NCBI GenBank assembly: GCA_012064415.1
Contig: SSNU01000203.1
Coordinates: forward strand, 1 to 29,592
Source of the DNA: Gyrodactylus bullatarudis
Lineage: Eukaryota; Platyhelminthes; Monogenea; Gyrodactylidea; Gyrodactylidae
Direction: 5' to 3'
Length of the DNA stretch: 29,592 nt
Made by a program: the position numbers and the translations under genes. Position 1 is the stretch's first letter. Each line of letters opens with the position of its first letter. The notes under the pieces are model-generated. The model did not search any database. It worked only from the letters and a program-made list of their open reading frames with translations, and was not told the DNA's origin. Shown in pieces: positions 1-8,111 of the stretch.

Positions 1-120
1 AAGGTTTCAGTGAAAACTCAGTGAAAAGGGTAAATATTTCCCATTTTTCCGGGAAAATAAACGATTTCCCATTTTCACTAGTGATTATCGTCCATTCACT
101 GATTTCCCATTTTCACGGTA
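1..120. repeat. Short direct/inverted repeat cluster
   Basis: The 16-base word GATTTCCCATTTTCAC occurs at about 64-79 and 101-116. A related word, ATTTCCCATTTTTCC, lies at 36-50. The reverse complement, GTGAAAA, occurs in the first 30 bases (GTGAAAACTCAGTGAAAAGGG). This looks like the edge of a transposon with internal subterminal repeats that continues beyond the window. No gene is seen here. Confidence 0.45.
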
Positions 121-286
121 ACATATAATGATATGGCTTGATTATTATACATAATCGGCGAAGATTATATATAACTATCGAGTTCTACAAAATGATTGCA
201 ACATATACATGAAAAATTAGAGAACATAATAATAAAGACCAATAGCAATCATTCAACTAGTTCTGACAAATGGGAATAGATTGTGT

Positions 287-945
287 TCATCTCTTAGGGG
301 CAGTGAGGAATGCATCTATTGTCTGGACACCGTATGGTACTCTTCTTCTATGCTTTCCTCTTCCCTTTGGTTGCTTGGGGGGAACCAACAGATTCCTTTT
401 CCGCGATGGCGTGGGGGCTTGTGTTTCTGGTTGAGAGAAATAGCTCATACGATCATCATGGGTGTCAAAATCTTTTTGGTTGCTGGGGGGAGGGAACTAT
501 TAGAGATAGTTTCAATTGAGGTTTTACAACTAGAGGGAGTGTCATTATCAACTAATGTTCAGGTTTGAGTCGCGATCAATCCAGTTGTAAGGCCATCATT
601 AGAAGAAACTTTTTGAGTTGATGTGAAAATTGGACCGTTTTCAGTAGTATCAACTGATGTTGAGTTTAGTGGTGCGTTTACTGAATTAGGGTTCAAATCA
701 CTGTTCTGTTGCTGTCTTTCGGTCATCCATGCAACCTTTTTGATCGTCTTGGATGCTTTGTGGAAATTTACTCCCGTAAAGCCTAACTTTCTACCTAATA
801 TCTTTTGGGCGCATGGGTAACTCTTCGTTGACTAGTTTGGCCTCTGCTATAATAATAAGGAATCAGACCTCTAGAATTCAAATATGCAATCGCCTGTACT
901 CTATCAGCTAAAGCTACCAGGAAATAACCAGTTTTTGCATCAAAA
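287..945 (-). pseudogene. Degraded ORF of unknown family (probable retroelement protein)
   Basis: The minus strand reads as protein-like sequence in successive frames. From about 945 it gives GYFLVALADRVQAIAYLNSR, followed by Q/R-rich sequence that stops near 815. A second frame (about 825-566) carries LGRKLGFTGVNFHKASKTIK and then a polar Q/N/S/T-rich stretch. A third frame (about 440-287) is basic and proline-rich (PTPSRKRNLLVPPKQPKGRG) and ends in a TGA at 287-289. Base composition is less AT-rich than the surroundings. The first block has an RRM-like flavour (GYFLV...A..YLNSRG), as in some LINE ORF1 proteins, but I do not recognise the family. Plus-strand ORFs over the same bases (281-568, 623-820) look like antisense shadows. 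Confidence 0.4.
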
Positions 946-1324
946 AATTAACTATTTTGGGATAGATAAAAGATTGAATGCAAGTCATGAAAAAAATTCT
1001 CTGGAAAATTAATTGTTAATTGGAATATAACCAAATCTCGACTCTTATCTGAACCAATAATAATGTCATGAAGTCAATTCAAGATATTTATTTATTGTTA
1101 GCTATTTTAAAAGATTCTATTTTGACCTAATAAAATAAATAAAACTTCCTGAAAAATGTATGTAAGATAATTGAATTGAATCAAAGTAATTCAAGAGTCT
1201 ACTCCCAAGTAGGTCGATTAATTTCATAAATATTATACGAAAACTAAATAAATTTGAGATCTTAATTCCTGAATTTAAGTCGAACTTTGCTGAAATCTTG
1301 AAATGAATTTTCTTACTTTGTTCT
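946..1324. other. AT-rich stretch, no gene seen
   Basis: No open frame, splice-like exon or repeat pair could be supported here. Confidence 0.4.
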
Positions 1325-1531
1325 TTATGTGGTGGTTGGTATATAAGAAGATGATGTGGTAGGCAAAGTCATGTATTTGATGAGGACTGTATGACTTGTG
1401 TGATAATGCAATATAACAGAAATAAAGGCTAATAAAAGTACATTAGATAGGAAGAGGAGAGATTCATAGTTTTGACGACTTACCACGAGGTGTACACAGA
1501 GAAATATGAACAAACATATGTGATTAAACAA
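1325..1531 (-). CDS. Possible small secreted-protein first exon
   Basis: A 68-codon minus-strand ORF starts with an ATG at 1531 and a strongly hydrophobic leader (MFNHICLFIFLCVHLVV) resembling a signal peptide. A good splice donor, GTAAGT, lies at 1483-1478, directly after the leader. The real product may therefore be a short signal-peptide exon (1484-1531) spliced to an exon I cannot place. Read straight through, the ORF ends in a Thr/Ser-rich tail. No family is recognised, and the leader could be a chance hydrophobic frame in AT-rich DNA. Confidence 0.25.
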   Translation of the reverse strand: MFNHICLFIFLCVHLVVSRQNYESLLFLSNVLLLAFISVILHYHTSHTVLIKYMTLPTTSSSYIPTTT

Positions 1532-1698
1532 AAACCTCCATTGATCTTATTGGTTAATAAGGGTTCTTTAATATGATTGGTCAATAGGGATCGTGCACAT
1601 AAGAGTTTGTATTTTTACATTATTACTATTGAGTAACATTAAAAATAAATAAGGTTTTTAAGGAACATTAAAAGGTTGTGTAACTATGCTGTTACATT

Positions 1699-2251
1699 TC
1701 ACGTCCCGGGCGAGGAGATTAAACAAGGCTTTAATCAGTCAATGGATACGTTGTCTGGGCCTTTGTCCGTGTTGATGGTGTAATACTTCTCGTGCCTTTG
1801 GATGATGAGATAGGGACCTTTGTACTTTGGCATAAGACAGTTAGACCAAACGTCTTGTCTGATGTAGACTTCTTTGCAGGAGTTGAGTTCTTTGGGTGTG
1901 TACGCTTTGACGTTGAGCGAGATAAAATTTAACTTCTTCCTCTTTTTGTTCCTTGCTCTGTGGAACTATTGTGCCTGGGATTCTCATGCTTTCACCAAAG
2001 ACCATTTGATCTGGGGAGTATTTGTGATCTGTTGACTTAGTGTTTCTTAAACCAAGAAGTGCTAGTGGTAGGTGGTCTATCCAGTCTTGGTCTTCTGCTG
2101 CTCTGAGTGCGTTCTTCAGGGTTCTGTGTGTTCTCTCATGAAGACCATTGCATATAGGGTTGTATGCGGTTGTCGTCTGGTGTTTTATGCCGAGTCTTCT
2201 GCATAATGTTTTGAATTCATTGGATGTGATTTCTGATTTCCATAGAAAAAC
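1699..2251 (-). pseudogene. Ty3/Gypsy-type integrase C-terminal remnant
   Basis: The minus strand encodes the C-terminal half of a retrotransposon integrase core: the block around LGIKHQTTTAYNPICNG, then ERTHRTLKNALRA, the DW..HLPL motif and SPDQMVFGE. After about 1910 the reading moves to another frame that gives the usual tail: a VYIRQD motif, PKYKGPYLIIQR, and VSID followed by LKP. At least two lesions are visible: a frameshift near 1905-1925, and a TGA where this family normally has a basic residue between VSID and LKP. The 5' side stops abruptly near 2245, in the middle of the integrase core, and no RT, protease or LTR is found nearby. It is richer in G+C than its surroundings, so it may be a younger insertion. 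It is not functional. Confidence 0.85.
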
Positions 2252-2844
2252 TCTGATCTAAATTATCTTAATTAGAAGTTTTTCCTCAACTTTTATTTGA
2301 AAGCGAAAAGTCGCTTTTTCATGCAGAGACCCCTCTTTCTTACATAAAGAGTAGGCCTATTTGGCCAATTTTATATCGACGATTTTCGATGTGGCCGAAT
2401 CGGCAAGCTATTACCGACTATCTGTATTATCTATAGAAAAAATTTCGAACCGCTACGACATTCAGAAGAAGCTCCGGTCCAAACATGTTTGAGTCGTATT
2501 TATGGGATTTCAAATATATTACATCGTACTACTCATAAGCATTTTTGGCGATTAAAGAGTGTTGTCAAAGTTTTAAAAAAATGAAAAATCGCATAAGGAT
2601 GAAATTTAAAAGAAATTTTTTTTCTTGAATCATTGGAAGCGTACCTTTCGAATCAGGCACGAAAAATTCTTAAGAATTGTGATTTTTGTAAAAAGATTTA
2701 GTTTAACACTGTACACACTATAGATTTATTAGTCCCAGAAGTAAGATTTAAAATTCATATTACCTTTTATAGAATTTTCATTAATCAATATTTTTATTTA
2801 AATATTTGTCGATGAAAGAATAAATGCATTTGTCGATTTGAAAA
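2252..2844. other. AT-rich non-coding stretch
   Basis: No gene is seen. On the minus strand an AATAAA lies at about 2800-2795, some 45 bases past the stop of the neighbouring lectin-like gene, and could serve as its polyadenylation signal. Confidence 0.35.
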
Positions 2845-3595
2845 TTAGAATTTTTCATAATCTTGGTTAGAATAATCAAACAATGAATATCTAATCCATT
2901 TGTCATCAACTAATGAACTAGGATTACCCATATCAGTGAACAATATTAATCTGCACATTTTGTCAGATTTCGAGTGGTATAAAGTGTTGCATAGCTTATC
3001 TAAATAACAACTTAACTTTGATTAACAAAATAACCCACATTCTGAGACATTGTAAGAAATCTATGTTGTCCAGGAAACTACTCTCTCCAGAAACTACATT
3101 AGTTTTGAAATAATCAAGTTTTGAATAGCTTCCGTATTTCGGAAATTGGTTGATCTTAAAAGTAAGCAGAGTGTTTGGACTGCGCTTAAAGAAGTAGTTA
3201 TCATCCTTGACACATAGTGCATTTGTTAGATACATATGAGATACAAGTTTCAGAGTCTTATTTTTCATGATAAAGTTGCTACCATTCGCGAGCAGATCGA
3301 TAGGTACATTTAACAGACCCTGGAAAGGATTGAACTTCAACAAGATCCTATTTGACAGGAACGCCACACTATCCATAATATCGCAGTCTGTCTGGTTCAG
3401 ATTAACTGCTTCTTCAAAGATAGCCAGACGGGAATTTCTTTCGATGCATACTTTCCATGAGTCCAAATTTCTTGTCAGCTGCGTATGCCTGTACCAGCAG
3501 ATATTATTAGTCTCGACAAAATTAGGAGAATTGCATAAACTCTCGAATCTTCTCATAAAAACTAGACAATATGTAACTAAAATGAACTTGATCAT
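2845..3595 (-). CDS. Secreted C-type-lectin-like protein, two exons
   Basis: Exon 1 starts at ATG 3595 with a hydrophobic leader (MIKFILVTYCLVFM) and continues into a pattern like the start of a C-type lectin domain: a Cys, then about 13 residues, CWYRHTQ, W, C and a RLAIFEEA element (compare C...CY...W..A...C...LA.F). Several Cys residues and N-glycosylation sequons (NQT, NGS, NKT) fit a secreted protein. The uninterrupted frame would end at 2996. However, an acceptor (TTATTTAG) at 3001-3000 opens a 51-codon block with Cys, Trp and Tyr residues that stops at 2847-2845. Phase-1 donors giving 49- or 82-bp introns make this a likely second exon. The C-terminal lectin hallmarks (WND-like) are not obvious, so the domain is divergent and sugar binding cannot be claimed. 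The antisense ORF at 3267-3605 is a shadow. Confidence 0.5.
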
Positions 3596-3605
3596 ATTTG
3601 CGTGA

Positions 3606-4120
3606 TTAAGTTGTGAAACTTTGGTTTTATCCCATTTTTATGTTGTCATAGTTTTAGTCTCCTGAAGTAAACATATCCTCTGGAAAAGTATCCTTAACTT
3701 TAGATCATGCGAAACTGTGTGTAATAATTCTTTACTCTATTTCCTTGGTTAGTAATTAATATTACCCATTTAATAAACTACACGGGATATCCTCAAGTTT
3801 TTTAATTCTTTTTATAAAAAAATTATTAAAACAATTGGACTTTATGCTGCTAAAGAAGAAGGCAGTCGATTGATTGCAGCCAAAGTATTTTTCTTGATTT
3901 AGAGAGAAGTCTATTTGGGCAGATTTCTTGTATCGTAACAGGAAAAAGATCAAAGACTTTTTTGATCATCAGATTTAGCCCAATGCATTGTGTGAAAATA
4001 ATATCCTCATACGGGTATATACCCCAGAGATGGTGTGGAAAATTAACCCCCTTCCTCCTTACACCCAAAATAAATATAATTTTTGTATCATTACTTTAAA
4101 GTAGACTCAACAAGAGTTTT
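3606..4120. other. Intergenic, only weak overlapping ORFs
   Basis: Two overlapping minus-strand frames (3762-3953 and 3850-4068) are open for 63-72 codons but show no conserved motif or splice pattern. I do not call them genes. Confidence 0.35.
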
Positions 4121-4997
4121 GAATTTCGAAAATTAGTTTTTCTTGATTTTTACACCATTGTAAAGATCGTTTTCTTTAGATCAGAACCATATAATCTACT
4201 GTATATCTTATACTCAAATTAATCTATCTAGATCGAGTTAAAGTTTCTCATAAATTAATGGAAAATTATTTTTAAATCTTTTTCTCAAACATATCCTAGG
4301 TGTGAAAAGGGCTTGCTCTACCTTCAAAGCTAACAAATGAATCATCATCATTTCTAATTTAATATTAAAGTAATTCAATTAAACAGTTCTGTTTAGATTT
4401 TGTTGTGGAATCTGGTTTATGCTCCATATTATAGAAGCTTCAAAACAATTCTTTATGACATCTGAATTGACTTCCTCAAAAGCTTTTTGGATCATATCAT
4501 ACCCATCAGCAACATCAGGTGCAACATATCTTTTCTGAAGTCTTTGTTAAGCCTTCTCGAGCGAGTTGAGCAACTAAGATTTTGTTTTCTTGTTTCATGA
4601 TTACAATTTCATTGCACAGGATCTCAATTTAAATCAAAAAAGATGAAATTGATTGGCTCATTTTAGAATATATCCTGCAATATACCCTAAATTTGGATCA
4701 TAAATAATTCATGTTTCAGAAATTTTATTTTTTTGGAATTCAAATTTATCCGATGACTTCTCCCATCTGGCATTGAATTTAGCACCCTTAGAAATGATGA
4801 TGATTCATTTGTTTGCTTTGGAGGTAGAGCAAGCCCTTTTCACACCTAGGATATGTTTGAGAAAAAGAGAGAAACTTTAACTCGATCTAGATAAATTAAT
4901 TTGAGTATAAGATATACAGTAGATTATATGGTTCTGATCTAAAGAAAACGATCTTTACAATGGTGTAAAAATCAAGCAAAACTAATTTTTGAAATTA
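4121..4997. mobile_element. Foldback element with long inverted arms
   Basis: The left arm (about 4121-4357) and right arm (about 4789-4997) are near-perfect reverse complements over more than 200 bp. For example, CATATCCTAGGTGTGAAAAG at about 4290 is matched in reverse complement at about 4837-4856. The left arm holds about 28 extra bases near 4250-4278. A loop of about 430 bp separates the arms and contains a transposase-like fragment. This is the layout of a foldback or MITE-type DNA element. A short partial copy of the inner arm end recurs at about 14924-14965. No target duplication was identified with confidence. Confidence 0.8.
4402..4630 (-). pseudogene. Pogo/CENP-B-like transposase C-terminal fragment in foldback loop
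   Basis: In the loop, the minus strand from about 4522 to 4402 reads DVADGYDMIQKAFEEVNSDV and then IKNCF. This resembles the end of the pogo/Tigger DDE region, where an A(F/W)..V....I.NCF pattern is typical. A second frame upstream (about 4630-4525) reads IVIMKQENKILVAQLAREG, a short coiled-coil-like block, then runs into a TGA; a frameshift between the two blocks would join them. There is no catalytic core and no start codon, so this is a relic trapped between the arms. It is a hint about which transposon family gave rise to the foldback. Confidence 0.4.
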
Positions 4998-5714
4998 ATT
5001 TCCCATCAACACCCGTATTATTTTTTTTGCGGTTTCATGCTTTGCTGAATTGTCAGGAGTCTTGAGAATATCAAGGTCTTTTTAAACTTAATCATAAACG
5101 AATAAACTCCCTCTCAGACATTCAATGTTTGATATGCTTCTATATTGAGTTAATGAAAACTAATTTTACAATAACATAACAGTAAATATAATTTATTTTA
5201 TATATATGTAATATAGATATCAAAATCTGATTCTTCACATGTAAGCAGTTCATAATATTATAATTTGTGAAAATGAATAAAGAGTAATAGATGGGGTGGT
5301 ATTTTGTCAGCTGTAGGATGAATCGAGAACATAGAAAATTTTCTTATCAAAAATAACAATAATACAATATCACCATTGTTTATTTACAAATTCAGATTGC
5401 AATATTTTGAACTGTACTCTTTCAAGATGAAATGTAAGTTTCAAAATGAGATAATATTAATACGCTGTTAACAGGTTCAATGAATACATGTTTTGGACAA
5501 AATAATATCTATTTAAACTTTGATATCCTGGAGGAAACATGGTCTCGATATACAGTGTATATTATACACTCAAGGATCAGTAGCGTTATTTTTTAAAGGC
5601 CTTTACGAGTATTATTCAGCAGACGGATATGAAGATAATTTTACTAGCATTTCATTATTGCCTAAAATGAATTAATTTAAATTATTTTAAATTTATATAT
5701 ATACTTCATAGTAG
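4998..5714. other. AT-rich non-coding stretch
   Basis: Nothing beyond AT-rich sequence and short TATA-like runs (about 5195-5215, 5690-5702). No exon-like frame is seen. Confidence 0.4.
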
Positions 5715-5996
5715 TTATACATTTATAAAATAAACAAACATTTTTATCATTGGTTTGAAATTGAAAACAGATTTATCATCACTGTCCATTCCAAAATCTG
5801 TCATGGGAGAATCAACAAGGCTCGCTGTATTTTCAGTGGACTGTTCAGGATCTCTTGGCTGATTGAGGTTACTGAGAGGTTGCTTTGAATTTTTTTGATT
5901 TCTACCTTGGTTGAAGGCGTTGGATATCTTGAGGGACAAATCATGAATAGAGATTATTAGAATTAAACGATATGCAGTTAATGCGATTGTATTCAT
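5715..5996 (-). CDS. Hypothetical 93-residue protein
   Basis: This complete minus-strand frame starts at ATG 5996. It has a moderately hydrophobic N-terminus (residues 1-25), a polar middle rich in Gln, Asn, Ser and Pro, an acidic patch (TDFGMDSDDK) and a hydrophobic C-terminal tail. The profile could be a small secreted or membrane-tethered peptide, but no family is recognised. No splice sites were needed to keep it open. It sits between the foldback element and a PLE end, so it may equally be a chance ORF. Confidence 0.3.
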   Translation of the reverse strand: MNTIALTAYRLILIISIHDLSLKISNAFNQGRNQKNSKQPLSNLNQPRDPEQSTENTASLVDSPMTDFGMDSDDKSVFNFKPMIKMFVYFINV

Positions 5997-6035
5997 TTCA
6001 ATGTCAAGGTATTATTTGAATTAAACAGAGATTTC

Positions 6036-6340
6036 CGAATCAGTGAAAAATGATCTAAAATTAATTTTATAATAAAATTTATTAAAACTTAGGTCGATAT
6101 TGGAATTCTCAGCCATGTTCATCCAAACGTTTCGACGGTGATTGTCTTCACACGCCTTCTTCAGTGGTACGACAAGTTTGTCAAAAAACAAATTACTATT
6201 TATATACTTTCATGATCTCATACCTATCAGTTTTGTCCAATCAGATGAGAGAATAGAATAATACAAGAGGCTGACCTATGATAATAAAGTATAGATAATC
6301 AGGACAGAAAAGAGTTATAATTTTTTCATCAGGTTTAATG
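6036..6340 (-). mobile_element. Solo Penelope-like element end (family R1)
   Basis: This block is nearly identical to 17087-17308. Its remainder (to about 6333) matches the reverse complement of 18062-18130, so all three belong to one repeat family. The outer edge (GTGAAAAATGATCTAAAATTA at about 6041) is shared with the right end of the 17-18 kb element. It holds a hammerhead-like core on the minus strand. No coding sequence remains. The PLE assignment comes from the related element at 17072-18292, which encodes a PLE-like segment. Confidence 0.6.
6123..6170 (-). ncRNA. Hammerhead-ribozyme-like core (R1 family)
   Basis: On the minus strand CTGAAGA (6164-6158) is followed by a hairpin with arms GGCG(T)GTG and CACCGTC around loop AAGACAAT, then GAAACGTTT. 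This matches the hammerhead layout CUGANGA, stem II, GAAA, minimal stem III. The cleavage triplet would be GTT rather than the usual GTC. Only about three bases of stem I (ACCA with TGG) pair. It is probably a weakened or dimer-dependent ribozyme, or a relic. Confidence 0.4.
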
Positions 6341-7007
6341 AATTTTATTATAAACAGAGATTTCTTTTTGAAAAATGCCTAATTTTTTTCAAAATACAAA
6401 TTAGAATATCAATTGAATAGGATAGATTTAAATTATGCGATAAATTCTCCAAATATTAAATCTAGGGGATTAGATCACATAGAGAATTTGAAATGAACGA
6501 ATGAAATTGAGTGCATTGTGGTGGACAGTCACGAGATCAAGAGCATATAAAATCAGACACTAATCCAATTTTTAAAAGATGGTTAACGAATTGGAGTTTT
6601 TACCTTCAAATTTCCAACGCTATTATAAGTTAATAATAACCTAGATAAATTTACTCTTCTACTTGAAAAGAATTAAATTCTTATTGAATTAAGCCTCAAC
6701 TAACTATAGCTAAGAGTACAGTGTTAGTTGTCAATTTATTTATTTTCTTCATTCTTATTATTGTTTTTTCAACAGCTCAAAACGAAATTTCTCTTATTTT
6801 TCATGAATATTACAATTTTGATTGGGTAAAAATACGTTTTAAATTTATAAAGTTTCACAATTTTGTTTATCTTATTCCAGATGCATAGAAAGGTATTTTA
6901 AAGCGAAATTTGGTGGGATTATATTAAAATACTTGAAGATTAAATTTATCATATCGATGGGCGAATTAAGTAATTTTGCAAAATTTCGTCCAAGTCTAAT
7001 AATTATA
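6341..7007. other. AT-rich non-coding stretch
   Basis: No gene or repeat could be supported here. Confidence 0.4.
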
Positions 7008-7015
7008 ATTATCAT

Positions 7016-7638
7016 TAGGGTGGAAAATTTGCTATTTTTTCGATTTTTGAAATTAACTTTTTAATGGTATATTTTACATCTTCAAGGTATATTTTATAAA
7101 TGAGCTAGAAGCAATTCATTTTGTCGACCACTATATTAAAAGATAAATTCTCTACACGTTTTAGTTTCCAAGATAATTTTGCGATTTCTTATTTTTCTTT
7201 TTCTTACCTAGGCTCTGTTAAGGCAGCCACCATAAAAAATAAATCACGTAGAGATATCTTCTCAGATTTGAAAAGGCCTCCAACTCCATTTACTAAAAAA
7301 ATGGGATGTATGGATTGAAGCTATTAAATACTATTGTGAAATACTTCAAAGAAATGGAGAATCGAAATCGTTCAGAATCTGGATAAAAAAGGTCAATTCT
7401 TAAAAGGCTAGCGATCCCGGCTTCGGCTTATGTTGAAAGATATTTTTCAAAACTAAAGTATTTTCATGACAAGAATAAAACATTCAAAAAAGAAACTTTT
7501 ATTTTGTATGCTAACAAACCGGAGTAGAATTTCACCCCATTTTTCCATTTTCAAAAATAAAATTGCGATTTATTTGCCCTTTTCTAAGATATTTTTGCGA
7601 TATTTTTCATTATTTTTTTCCATTTATTTGCCGCCCTA
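7016..7638 (+). mobile_element. Degenerate hAT transposon with TIRs and 8-bp target duplication
   Basis: The left end reads TAGGGTGGAAAAT (7016) and the right end, in reverse complement, TAGGGCGGCAAAT (7638). These are hAT-style imperfect terminal inverted repeats. The flanks ATTATCAT (7008-7015) and GTTATCAT (7639-7646) form an 8-bp duplication with one difference, the usual hAT size. The interior carries the C-terminal transposase fragment described separately. At 623 bp it is an internally deleted, non-autonomous copy. Confidence 0.75.
7390..7527 (+). pseudogene. hAT transposase C-terminal dimerisation fragment
   Basis: The plus strand reads LAIPASAYVERYFSKLKYF and on to ILYANKPE, then TAG at 7525-7527. 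LAIPAS..ER.FS is the signature of the hAT C-terminal dimerisation domain, normally LaipaSsa.sERvFS, ending in a ..N.. element. The frame is closed upstream by a TAA near 7385. A second open stretch, 7121-7318 (KNKSRRDIFSDLKRPPTPF), may be an upstream remnant in another frame. The catalytic DDE core and the BED finger are absent, so it cannot transpose on its own. Confidence 0.75.
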
Positions 7639-7813
7639 GTTATCATAATAATTATCGAATTTATAAGTTAATTAACGTTTTGGGTTTTGAACACATAATC
7701 AAAATCATATATAACCTAGTTTATATACCTAATGGGACATTTTTTCTAGCCAATCAGTAGTCAAAAAAGAATCAGCCATTGAAATTCCAGGTTATCTTAC
7801 CTGTAATTAAACT

Positions 7814-8111
7814 TTAGAATCTTTTATTTAAATTGTCTTTCAGTAAAAACTTTCCTCTTACCTTATTCATGAGCCAAGAGGGTACAGTAAAAGCACAAGG
7901 AGCCTTCCCAGATTTCACGTCATCATTTGAGAGGATCCGGCATCGTAAATTTTCAATTTCTTGATAAAGCATGATGTAGGCTCTGACACGATGGTTATCT
8001 AATAAGCCATAGTCAACTAGCCAATATTTGTCGTCCTTATCACATTGATATCGAAATAGTTCTGGATACTTGGAGTAGATCCTACCGCGAGCAGTGCCTA
8101 GTCCAAGCCAG
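7814..8111 (-). CDS. DNTTIP1: DNTTIP1 last exon (C-terminal DNA-binding domain)
   Basis: The acceptor CCCTATTTCAG ends at 8112, and the exon begins with one base completing an Ile codon from the previous exon (AT|C). It encodes WLGLGTARGRIYSKYPELF, a DKDDKYWL element and a VRAYIMLYQEIENL helix, then FTVPSWLMNKVR, and stops at TAA 7816-7814. These follow the order of the conserved DNTTIP1 C-terminal domain (GRIY.KHP.LF.Y, DKHWL, AYLL..EDI.DL, LPSWM.EKMR). An ATG at 8143 in the same frame lies in the intron and is not the start. A polyadenylation-like AATAAA overlaps the last codons. Confidence 0.8.

Noticed and set aside
281..820. Plus-strand ORFs at 281-568, 310-519 and 623-820
   Set aside because: The opposite strand has longer, more protein-like frames over the same bases.
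3267..3605. 112-codon plus-strand ORF
   Set aside because: Fully antisense to the lectin-like exon, which has a signal peptide and domain pattern; treated as a shadow.
4353..4790. Foldback as a host hairpin RNA gene
   Set aside because: A loop of about 430 bp and a transposase relic in it fit a mobile element better.
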